Origin: Dehalococcoidia bacterium UBA1151
GTDB taxonomy: Bacteria > Chloroflexota > Dehalococcoidia > Lucifugimonadales > Lucifugimonadaceae
Length of the DNA: 14,229 nt
Direction: 5' to 3'
NCBI GenBank assembly: GCA_002311865.1
Contig: DBZV01000097.1
Location: 9,747 to 23,975 of the forward strand
Shown here: positions 7,867 through 14,173 of the stretch, piece after piece
How positions within the stretch are numbered: the stretch's first letter is position 1
How the letters are laid out: each line of letters opens with the position of its first letter
Notes under the pieces: model-generated
Seen by the model: only the letters and a program-made list of their open reading frames with translations
What the model was told of the DNA's origin: nothing
Database searches by the model: none
Position numbers and translations under genes: made by a program

Positions 7867-9111
7867 CTATGCACCGTCCAGGTTGCTACCAAACGTGACG
7901 GCAAACATCGCAAACGCGGGGCTATTGGGGCGAAGTGTTAATTCGCTTTCCCCCCACTTGTCCAACTTCACAACCCGATACTCGCGCCCGAACGAGTCTA
8001 CGGTGATGAAGCTCCTACCCTCATCGTCGTACTCAACGTCATCACCAGCATCTTCAACTTTGATCGGACGTCCCCTGAGTTCAACTATGACCTTGAAGGG
8101 AGCGGATTTGCCTAAGGGATTTATGACTACGTTGACTGATCGGCCAAGGAACTTGAAGATCAGATAGTCCTCGTTGTCGATGGTCTCTCGTGCGTGAACA
8201 ATTGCCTCCTCAGCGTTGGTCCATGCGCCTTGCAGGTACCAGCGGCCATCCTGATGTGGGACGTTGTCTGTGTAGAGGACCTGCTGATCAGGCCGGTCGT
8301 AATACTCCGGCTGTCCGGCGTACAGGCCATTGTTGGAGTAGTTTCGGCCGTACCCACCGTAGAGCTCGCGGGTTTGACTCGTCGCTGATGGATCGCGCCT
8401 CGGCCCCTCGCCAGTCCCGATGGGAATGTCCGAAACATCATGCCCTGCGGCCTCAAGGGCGTCTCTAATCTCCTGCTCAGTTTCGACGTACTCACCTTCT
8501 CCGAAGTGGGTGAAGACGACGGCACCTGTGGTATCGATCAGGTACTTTGCCGGCCAGAAACGGTTGTTGAATGCGTTCCAGGCAGCCATTCGGTTGTCCT
8601 GGACGACCGGGTACTCGATCCCGTAGCGGTCGATCGCTGACTGGACATTCTCCGCCACTTCTTCAAATTTGAACTCGGGAGCGTGGACGCCAACTATGGT
8701 CAGGCCACGATCCCTGTATTTCTTGTCCCAGTCCAGCAAGAAGGGGAGTGTTCGAATGCAGTTGATGCAGGTGTAAGTCCAGAAGTCGATCAGCACCACC
8801 TGCCCCTCAAGGTTCAAAGATCCAATGGAAGTCGGCTCAGAGTTAAACCACTCCTGGTTGTTTGTGAGTTCTGGACCGCGAGGATTTTGCATCAGCCCTG
8901 AGGCGGAGAGCTCGGGTGTTGCGGTTGCTCGGGCGGGAGGAAGGTTATCCGGCACATTGACGGTTGGGGCGGCGAAGTCGATTGTGCTTGTTGGTTCAGC
9001 AGCTGAAGAGTCTAAGCCGCAGGCGATCACGAGCAATAAGATGATTCCGAAAGTGGCAAGCCGAATAGGGTGCAACAGGGTGTTGAGGTTGGGCAAAGTT
9101 ATTGGTTCCAA
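7867..9111 (-). CDS. DipZ-type thioredoxin lipoprotein with C-terminal beta domain
   Basis: This 414-residue exported redox protein has a signal sequence ending in the lipobox V28-I-A-C31, followed by a Pro/Ala/Thr-rich linker to about residue 75. The thioredoxin domain (about 85-225) has the active site 'WTYTCINCIRTLPFL' with C115-I-N-C118 and the cis-Pro in 'RFWPAKYLID' (P187). This is the redox signature of the soluble part of mycobacterial DipZ and related TlpA-like proteins. The C-terminal region (about 265-410) matches the beta-rich carbohydrate-binding-like domain that follows thioredoxin in DipZ ('WYLQGAWTNAEEAIVHA', 'FKFLGRSVNVVI'). The membrane CcdA/DsbD part of DipZ is missing, so electrons must come from a separate partner. 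The first in-frame start is TTG 9111, below an in-frame stop, with no good ribosome binding site. The gene abuts the next thioredoxin-like lipoprotein. Confidence 0.88.
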   Translation of the reverse strand: MEPITLPNLNTLLHPIRLATFGIILLLVIACGLDSSAAEPTSTIDFAAPTVNVPDNLPPARATATPELSASGLMQNPRGPELTNNQEWFNSEPTSIGSLNLEGQVVLIDFWTYTCINCIRTLPFLLDWDKKYRDRGLTIVGVHAPEFKFEEVAENVQSAIDRYGIEYPVVQDNRMAAWNAFNNRFWPAKYLIDTTGAVVFTHFGEGEYVETEQEIRDALEAAGHDVSDIPIGTGEGPRRDPSATSQTRELYGGYGRNYSNNGLYAGQPEYYDRPDQQVLYTDNVPHQDGRWYLQGAWTNAEEAIVHARETIDNEDYLIFKFLGRSVNVVINPLGKSAPFKVIVELRGRPIKVEDAGDDVEYDDEGRSFITVDSFGREYRVVKLDKWGESELTLRPNSPAFAMFAVTFGSNLDGA

Positions 9112-9151
9112 CTGAATTCACATCCAGAAGTAGACGTTGGTGTATCCGGCG

Positions 9152-9164
9152 GAAGGTAACCTTC
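9152..9164. promoter_or_regulatory. Inverted repeat upstream of the DipZ-type gene (operator candidate)
   Basis: GAAGGT-A-ACCTTC is a perfect 6+1+6 inverted repeat centred about 47 bp upstream of the TTG start at 9111. It could be a repressor site or chance; no second copy was noticed in the window. Confidence 0.25.
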
Positions 9165-9222
9165 GAGGGCCTCAGGAAACATTCCCTCTGACACAGCCGT
9201 TTCTACGGAGTATGTATGGGAA

Positions 9223-9244
9223 ATCGGGCTGGTTGATGCCCGAT
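9223..9244 (-). terminator. Possible weak terminator after the sulfurtransferase gene
   Basis: A perfect 7-bp stem ATCGGGC/GCCCGAT with an 8-nt loop lies 30 nt beyond the sulfurtransferase stop. On the minus strand it is followed by only three Ts, so termination would be leaky, and readthrough into the thioredoxin genes is possible. Confidence 0.35.
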
Positions 9245-9274
9245 CGCACCTTATTTAGTTTTCGTAGAGGATGA

Positions 9275-10120
9275 TCACCGCTCTATGGGGCACGTTAGAT
9301 CGTTGCCCCACTCTGCCCATGAGCCGTCATAGTTCCTCACGCTTGGGAAGCCCAGTAATTTTAGAACGAAGAACCCGTGCGCCGCACGGATGCCACCCTG
9401 TCAGTAGGGCACTATATTCTTGTCCTGCGTGACTCCCACGCCGTTGAGGAGCGACATAATTTCGTCACTCGACTTAAAGACTGGTACGCCATCTTCCGTA
9501 ATTAAGGATTTCCACTCAAGGTGAGTTGCTCCGGGTAGATGTCCGCCTTGCGCGGTGCCGCGAGCGTTCTCGCCGGTCCATTCCTCATCGGTACGAACGT
9601 CCCAGAATAATGTGTCGTCAGAGCCGATTGCGCCGAGAATATCTTCACGGAGCGCGATCAATTCAGCGTGTGGGGTGGCCTTGTATGAGCCCGCGGCAAC
9701 ACTGCTTGCGCCGGATTCGATGGGACGATTCTCTGCTGCCCATGCCGCGAATCCCCCGTCCAGAATCTTCACGTTTTCGTGTCCGTAGTAGCGGAGCGCC
9801 CAGAAAAGGCGTGGCGCAAGGTGGTTGCTATCGGAGTCGTATGCGATAACGGTGGAATCGTTGGATATACCCAGAGTGGACATCATCTGTTCGAATTCCG
9901 CAGGGGGTGCAATGAACGTCTTGTTGTCAGCCCCTTTGTACCAGTTGTTTTTCGGCTGAGCCGCGCCCGGGATGTGACCGTCTTCAAACTCACCGGGGAA
10001 GTTGCAATCGACTATTCGCACGTTTGGATCGTCGATATGCGCCGTGACCCAACTGGTTGATACCAGCAACTCAGGATTCGCGTATCCGCGCTCTTCAATA
10101 GGGGTGGTTGTATCGCTCAT
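9275..10120 (-). CDS. Two-domain rhodanese sulfurtransferase, predicted selenoprotein (Sec at residue 240, TGA 9401-9403)
   Basis: This is a tandem rhodanese of the thiosulfate/3-mercaptopyruvate sulfurtransferase family (SseA-like). The N-terminal domain (about 15-135) is the non-catalytic one, with D95 ('IAYDSDSNHLAPR') at the Cys position. The C-terminal domain (about 150-275) has 'LFWDVRTDEEWTG' and 'GHLPGATHLEW'. The frame then reads NIVPY, TGA, QGGIRAAHGFFVLKLLGFPS, then VRNYDGSWAEWGND and ends at TGA 9275-9277, a normal family C-terminus. The first TGA falls exactly on the catalytic Cys of the Y-C-Q-G-G-I-R-A loop. With a hairpin just downstream, I read it as selenocysteine, giving 281 residues. 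The alternative is a nonsense mutation or base error (TGC/TGT to TGA) leaving an inactive 239-residue product. The start is ATG 10120 with a weak CGGAA site. It is divergent from hemA and upstream of the two thioredoxin lipoproteins. Confidence 0.8.
9373..9391 (-). promoter_or_regulatory. Putative bacterial SECIS element in the sulfurtransferase mRNA
   Basis: Reading the minus strand, a stem CCGTGC/GCACGG (9389-9384 with 9380-9375) closes a GGC loop at 9383-9381. It extends by one T-G wobble and one A-T pair to 8 bp. The stem core begins 11 nt, and the loop 17 nt, after the TGA at 9401-9403. A short loop whose first base is G, close downstream of the UGA, is what SelB-recognised bacterial SECIS elements look like. 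The same bases encode the conserved G-I-R-A-A-H-G, so part of the GC pairing could be coincidental. Confidence 0.6.
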
Positions 10121-10132
10121 TTGGCGGTTCCG

Positions 10133-10161
10133 ATTATTCGAATGAAATATCCAAAATTCAA
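10133..10161 (-). promoter_or_regulatory. Candidate sigma-70 promoter of the sulfurtransferase gene
   Basis: On the minus strand TTGAAT (10161-10156) is followed after exactly 17 nt by AATAAT (10138-10133), a 5/6 match to TATAAT. Only 12 nt separate the -10 from the ATG, so the transcript would have a leader of about five bases. Confidence 0.4.
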
Positions 10162-10236
10162 GAGATTCGATGCTAGCACAGCGCCCTCATCCTTCACGCG
10201 TTCCTCAGGTTCTGGATGTATACACCTCCGGTTTCT

Positions 10237-10265
10237 TTGTGAGAATAATCACATCGTGCTAAATT
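10237..10265 (+). promoter_or_regulatory. Candidate sigma-70 promoter of hemA
   Basis: TTGTGA (10237-10242), a 17-nt spacer and TAAATT (10260-10265) form a plausible -35/-10 pair, with four of six consensus bases in each. Transcription would start near 10272, giving a leader of about 20 nt that is mostly ribosome binding site. Confidence 0.45.
10238..10253. promoter_or_regulatory. CRP/FNR-family operator TGTGA-N6-TCACA
   Basis: TGTGAGAATAATCACA is a perfect inverted repeat with 5-bp arms and matches the classic CRP half-sites. It overlaps the proposed hemA -35, where a bound protein would block hemA transcription. It is also about 80 bp upstream of the proposed sulfurtransferase promoter, a distance compatible with activation. 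The regulator itself is not in the window. Confidence 0.5.
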
Positions 10266-10277
10266 TAGAGGGTTGTA

Positions 10278-10295
10278 CCACAGGAGAAGTTGTTG
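10278..10295 (+). promoter_or_regulatory. Ribosome binding leader of hemA, shared with hemL
   Basis: CCACAGGAGAA at 10278-10288 places GGAG 6 nt before TTG 10293 and 3 nt before TTG 10290. The same 11-mer precedes hemL with the same 6-nt spacing to its TTG, which favours 10293 as the hemA start. Confidence 0.65.
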
Positions 10296-11579
10296 AATTT
10301 CCTGGTAGCAGGTGTAAGTCATAATTCGGCGCCCATAGAGCGCCTCCAAAGGCTGACGATAAATCGCCGGTCTCTTTCTGATCTCATCCAACAGGGCACG
10401 TTGATTGTTGGTGACATCGTTATTCTCTCAACCTGCAACCGGACGGAGCTCTACTCCTACAACCCGGATAAGGAGGTTGGAGAGCGACAACTTCTGGAGT
10501 TCCTGGAAATAATTGACCAGCGACTTGAGCCCGGCGCCGCTCCTCTTCCCCCCTATGTTTACTCACTCTCTGGCGATGACGCCATCAGGCATCTATTTCG
10601 GGTGACCTCTGGCCTGGACGCACTGGTTCTTGGCGAGCCAGAGATCGCCGGTCAGGTTGCCCACGCACTGAGAGTTGCGGGCGAAGCGAAATCAATTTCA
10701 CCCCACCTGTCCCGCCTGTTTCACCACGCCATTCGCACATCGCGCAAGGTCCGCAGTTCCACTGATATTGGGCGCGCCAGGGTGTCTGTGAGTTCCATCG
10801 GGGTGGATTTGCTCACCCGTGCGGTTGGTTCGCTGGAGGACCACTCTGTTCTTGTGGTTGGGGCTGGTGAGACTGGCATGCAGGCCGCGCGAGCGCTGAG
10901 ACGAAACGGTGTTGGCGAGATTATCGTCACTTCTCGTCGCAGGGAGCGTGCTATCGAAGCTGCCGCGGAATTGGGTAGCAAGTACGTTGATTTCGATGAT
11001 ATTCACACCGCGCTCTTGACCGTTGATGCCGTTGTTACATGCACGGCCGCAGAGTCCAGCATAATCTCAACGAAAATGGTGCGTGAGGCGATGGCTGAGC
11101 GGGATGGGAGAGCTCTGTTCTTCCTGGATGTTGCGCTTCCTCCTGATGTTGAGGCGTCCGTCCGGGAGATAGATGGCGTCACCGTGTTTGGCCTTGGCGA
11201 TCTGACGGAGATTGCCGAAGTCCATCGCAACGAACGCGCGCACGCCGCCAACGCTGCTGAGGCGATTATTGAGAGTGAATTGCTCCACTTTAACGATTTG
11301 CTGGTGGGCGCGGCGTCGGAACCGCTTATCAGGGCGCTGGGCGAGCGGGCGGATACTGTGCGTGAAGCTGAGATTGCCAGAGCGCTGAAACGCCTCCCCG
11401 GCCTCAGTGACGCAGACCGTGAAGTGATTGATGCCATGTCACGCGCAATAGTCAAGAAACTGCTGGCAGACCCGATCGCCTACCTGCGAACGTCAGACGA
11501 TCTTGAGTCGTCTTCAGCAGTTGCCAGAGCATTTGATCTGCCAGAGGATCCAGACAACGAGAGTACAGACGCCGCTTAG
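10293..11579 (+). CDS. hemA: Glutamyl-tRNA reductase
   Basis: This enzyme reduces glutamyl-tRNA(Glu) with NADPH to glutamate-1-semialdehyde, the first committed step of the C5 route to haem and other tetrapyrroles. At 428 residues it has the normal length. The N-terminal catalytic domain carries 'ILSTCNRTELYSY' with nucleophile C48, and the conserved 'IRHLFRVTSGLDALVLGEPEIAGQV' follows around residues 98-122. The NADPH-binding domain has 'VLVVGAGETGMQAARAL' (about 186-202), and the C-terminal helices form the dimerisation domain. The N-terminus 'MNFLVAGVSHNSAPIE' matches the family when started at TTG 10293; TTG 10290 adds one residue. hemL, for the next step, follows 144 nt downstream. The operator and promoter upstream suggest control by a CRP/FNR-type factor. 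Confidence 0.97.
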   Translation: MNFLVAGVSHNSAPIERLQRLTINRRSLSDLIQQGTLIVGDIVILSTCNRTELYSYNPDKEVGERQLLEFLEIIDQRLEPGAAPLPPYVYSLSGDDAIRHLFRVTSGLDALVLGEPEIAGQVAHALRVAGEAKSISPHLSRLFHHAIRTSRKVRSSTDIGRARVSVSSIGVDLLTRAVGSLEDHSVLVVGAGETGMQAARALRRNGVGEIIVTSRRRERAIEAAAELGSKYVDFDDIHTALLTVDAVVTCTAAESSIISTKMVREAMAERDGRALFFLDVALPPDVEASVREIDGVTVFGLGDLTEIAEVHRNERAHAANAAEAIIESELLHFNDLLVGAASEPLIRALGERADTVREAEIARALKRLPGLSDADREVIDAMSRAIVKKLLADPIAYLRTSDDLESSSAVARAFDLPEDPDNESTDAA

Positions 11580-11708
11580 CGGGATTCTCTTTGTTCCTGT
11601 CTGGCGTACCGTCACCTGACAACGTATCCTCATTGCCGCGTAATTTTTAGAGTGAACCCACCCATATATATCGATGCCGCCAAGGCTTATTGATGTCTCT
11701 TTGGTGAG

Positions 11709-11726
11709 CCACAGGAGAAATAGTTG
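11709..11726 (+). promoter_or_regulatory. Ribosome binding leader of hemL
   Basis: CCACAGGAGAA at 11709-11719 puts GGAG 6 nt before TTG 11724. It is an 11-base copy of the hemA leader, including the TTG-AA start context. Confidence 0.7.
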
Positions 11727-13007
11727 AACACCGCCAATTCTCAGGAGCTGTTTCAGCGTGCGAAGGAATTAATTCCCGGTGGGGTGAATAGCCCCGCAAG
11801 ATCCTGGGGCAGTGTGGGTGGCAACCCTCTTTTCATAAGCCGAGCTGCTGGATCCCGGGTGTGGGATGCCGATGGGAACGAGTTTATTGACTACGTCTGC
11901 TCATGGGGGCCAATGATTCTGGGCCACGCTCACCCGGACGTGGTAGCCGCCGTTACCCGCGCTGCGGAGAAGGGCACTTCTTACGGCGCACCTACTGAAG
12001 GTGAAGTTCGGTTAGCAGAACTTGTGGTGGACTCCGTGTCGTCGGTTGAAGTTATTCGATTCGTAAACTCAGGCACCGAAGCGACGATGAGCGCACTTCG
12101 CCTTGCCCGAGCGTTCACCCGCCGGTCGAAGATCATCAAGTTCGATGGCGGATATCACGGTCACGGGGACGCACTGCTGGTCAAAGCAGGATCGGGCCTC
12201 GCATCCTCCGGAATTCCCACCAGCGCGGGGATTCATCCCGGTCTAGCTGAAGACACTATCGTTCTGCCCTACAACGACTCTGAAGCGATCACGAAGGCAT
12301 TTGCTGCGCACGCTGGTGAGGTTGCCGCAGTCATTGTGGAACCAATCGCCGGCAACATGGGAATCGTGTTGCCAGAGCCAGGCTATCTTGGCGCGCTTCG
12401 TGAGTTGACGGAGGATGATGGCGCGCTGTTGATATTTGATGAGGTGATTACCGGGTTCAGGGTGGGCCTTGACGGTGCTCAGGGAATCTTCGGTATCACG
12501 CCCGATCTGACCTGTCTGGGCAAGATCGTTGGTGGTGGGCTTCCGGTGGGAGCCTACGGTGGCCGCAGGGACATCATGCAGCAGGTGGCGCCGCTTGGGC
12601 CGATGTACCAGGCTGGCACGCTCTCTGGAAATCCGCTGGCAATGGCCGCGGGAATCGCCACGCTGGAGCGACTCAGAGAGCCCGGTGTTTACGATGGACT
12701 TGAGCGTCTGGGCGCTCTTTTGCAGACCGGATTGACTCGGGTGTTCAACGATGCCGAGGTCCCCGTTACCATCAACCGGGTGGGATCGCTGTTGACCGCG
12801 TTCTTCACCGGTAGCCCCGTAAAAGACATGGCAGATGCTTCGGCCGGTGATCACGACGCGTTTGGTCGATGGTTCCACGGACTGCTGGCAAACGGAATCT
12901 ACATTGCGCCTTCAGACTATGAGGCCTGGTTCATCTCAACGGCGCACACTGAGGCGGACATTCAGGCGACTATCGATGGAGCTGCCGAGGCGTTGAAGGC
13001 CGTCTAG
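11724..13007 (+). CDS. hemL: Glutamate-1-semialdehyde 2,1-aminomutase
   Basis: This is a PLP-dependent class III aminotransferase that converts glutamate-1-semialdehyde, the HemA product, into 5-aminolevulinate. It has 427 residues, the full family length. The N-terminus has the typical 'LIPGGVNSPARSW' and 'DYVCSWGPMILGHAHP'. The PLP phosphate site is 'NSGTEATMSALRLAR', D239 in 'LIFDEVITGFR' contacts the PLP ring nitrogen, and K267 in 'LGKIVGGGLPVGAYGG' forms the Schiff base. The flexible active-site lid 'KAGSGLASSGIPTSAGI' is present. Translation starts at TTG 11724 on a strong ribosome binding site. The gene may be cotranscribed with hemA or have its own promoter in the 144-nt gap. Its TAG stop shares CTAG with the stop of the convergent response regulator. 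Confidence 0.97.
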   Translation: MNTANSQELFQRAKELIPGGVNSPARSWGSVGGNPLFISRAAGSRVWDADGNEFIDYVCSWGPMILGHAHPDVVAAVTRAAEKGTSYGAPTEGEVRLAELVVDSVSSVEVIRFVNSGTEATMSALRLARAFTRRSKIIKFDGGYHGHGDALLVKAGSGLASSGIPTSAGIHPGLAEDTIVLPYNDSEAITKAFAAHAGEVAAVIVEPIAGNMGIVLPEPGYLGALRELTEDDGALLIFDEVITGFRVGLDGAQGIFGITPDLTCLGKIVGGGLPVGAYGGRRDIMQQVAPLGPMYQAGTLSGNPLAMAAGIATLERLREPGVYDGLERLGALLQTGLTRVFNDAEVPVTINRVGSLLTAFFTGSPVKDMADASAGDHDAFGRWFHGLLANGIYIAPSDYEAWFISTAHTEADIQATIDGAAEALKAV

Positions 13008-13552
13008 CTGGCAACTTCGTCGTACTCAGAGTTGTACTCCTCGGTATATCCATTTTCGCCAACCACCTGGTAGCCAAAGCAGGCCTCAGGGGCTATATGA
13101 TCCTCATCGTTCTGGTCGTAAGGACGTGGGCATCCGCACTCAAAGTAGCCGTTTGGTGGACCAAATTCATCGCTCAACTGGGGCACGGATTTCTTTCGAA
13201 GTGCCCAGTTGACGCGCGTCTCAAGCTCGCCTGGAGACCAGGGCTTCGCAATGTAATCTGAGGCGCCAAGCTCTTCAGCCTTCGCCATATCCTCAGCAGA
13301 CTTACGCGCTGTCACCATGATCACAGGTATATCGGATGTCCGGTGATCGGCTTGCAGCATGGTTAGCGCCTCCCAGCCATCAACGTTGGGCATCATCACA
13401 TCCAACATCACCAGCTGAGGCTCTTCATCCAGTGCCCAGCGGAGTACGTCAGAACCATCGATCGCCTCAACGATCTCATGCCCCATTGTCCCCAGAAGCG
13501 CCATCATCATGCGCATCTCCGGGTTATCTTCGACTACCAGTATCCTTGCCAT
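13004..13552 (-). CDS. CheY-like response regulator with Cys-containing acidic tail
   Basis: This 182-residue protein has a receiver domain in residues 1-121 and no DNA-binding domain. D9, the phosphorylation site D51 ('VMLDVMMPNVDGW'), T81 and K103 ('IAKPWSPGEL') are all present, so it should accept phosphate. Residues 122-182 are an acidic, Tyr-rich extension with C139-G-C141-P and C158 in 'ACFGYQVVGENG', which I do not recognise. It might bind a metal or a partner. The start is well supported: GAGGAG at 13562-13567 lies 9 nt before ATG 13552. The gene follows the histidine kinase by 18 nt on the same strand, so the pair forms a two-component system. Without an output domain it probably acts by protein contact or passes phosphate on. 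It overlaps hemL by 4 bp at the stops. Confidence 0.9.
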   Translation of the reverse strand: MARILVVEDNPEMRMMMALLGTMGHEIVEAIDGSDVLRWALDEEPQLVMLDVMMPNVDGWEALTMLQADHRTSDIPVIMVTARKSAEDMAKAEELGASDYIAKPWSPGELETRVNWALRKKSVPQLSDEFGPPNGYFECGCPRPYDQNDEDHIAPEACFGYQVVGENGYTEEYNSEYDEVAS

Positions 13553-13570
13553 CTGAAAGTTCTCCTCAGA

Positions 13571-14173
13571 CTACGCGGCTTCGTGAGTTGCAGTTTCGAG
13601 GGGTGTGTTGGACCAGGAATCGGTATTTGAAAGCGGAAGCCAGAACTCAAAGACAGAGCCCTTCCCTGGCGTGCTCTCAACACTGATCTCCCCACCATGT
13701 TGATTAATGATTGAGCGGGCGATGACCAGCCCTAGGCCGGTGTCCGGTACATTCTGTGACTTGAGTTCCGGCGCGCGGTAGAACGTTTGGAATATGCTGC
13801 TCAGAGCCTCGTCAGACATGCCCATGCCGTGATCTGTCACGGTGCATGTGACCTTCTGTGCGTCGATTGCAATCGAGAGGCCTATGTTCGTACCTTCGTC
13901 TGAGTACTTTGAGGCGTTGGATAAGAGATTGGAAACGACCTGAGTCAATCTGCCGCGATCAGCGGTGACCCATGCTTTCTCGTCGGGGATGGTGATGTTG
14001 AGGTTCTGCTTCTTCGCCGACGCGATGGTGTTGAATCCCCGACCGACATCCTGGATATGGGTGACGGCGTCAATCTCAGTGAACTCGAGTTCAAACTTTC
14101 CGCTTTCCAGTCGGGCGACATCCAGCAGATCGTCTACAAGGCGGCTCAACTGGATGCCATTTTTTTGCATCAC
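13571..14173 (-). CDS. Sensor histidine kinase, C-terminal part (5' end unresolved)
   Basis: This is the end of the HisKA dimerisation helix and a complete HATPase_c domain. 'LSRLVDDLLDVARLESGKFEL' is the second HisKA helix. The N box is 'RLTQVVSNLLSNASKYSD' (N86), G1 is D114-H-G-M-G, the F box is 'IFQTFYRAP' and G2 is T-G-L-G-L (about 145-149). It ends with 'GSVFEFWLP'. The GTG at 14173 is only the first nominal start after a stop: family-like sequence continues upstream (LVQLFGAGHQLQYVGV) to a TAG at 14222-14224, before any phospho-accepting His. The gene is therefore broken here, is an H-box-less remnant, or is hit by a sequence error at the window edge. It lies 18 nt upstream of the response regulator and should phosphorylate it if intact. 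Confidence 0.8.
   Translation of the reverse strand: MMQKNGIQLSRLVDDLLDVARLESGKFELEFTEIDAVTHIQDVGRGFNTIASAKKQNLNITIPDEKAWVTADRGRLTQVVSNLLSNASKYSDEGTNIGLSIAIDAQKVTCTVTDHGMGMSDEALSSIFQTFYRAPELKSQNVPDTGLGLVIARSIINQHGGEISVESTPGKGSVFEFWLPLSNTDSWSNTPLETATHEAA

Noticed and set aside
9275..9277. Second in-frame TGA as another selenocysteine
   Set aside because: It falls at the normal family C-terminus, is followed by only a few codons before a TAA, and no GC-rich hairpin follows it.
9401..10120. Sulfurtransferase as a complete 239-residue protein ending at TGA 9401-9403
   Set aside because: It would end at the residue before the catalytic Cys, while the conserved active-site loop and C-terminus follow in the same frame without further stops until 9275.
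11571..11620. Intrinsic terminator after hemA
   Set aside because: The CCGC-TTA-GCGG stem over the stop is only 4 bp and is followed by a broken T-run; the TGTC/GACA structure further on has mismatches. Neither is convincing.
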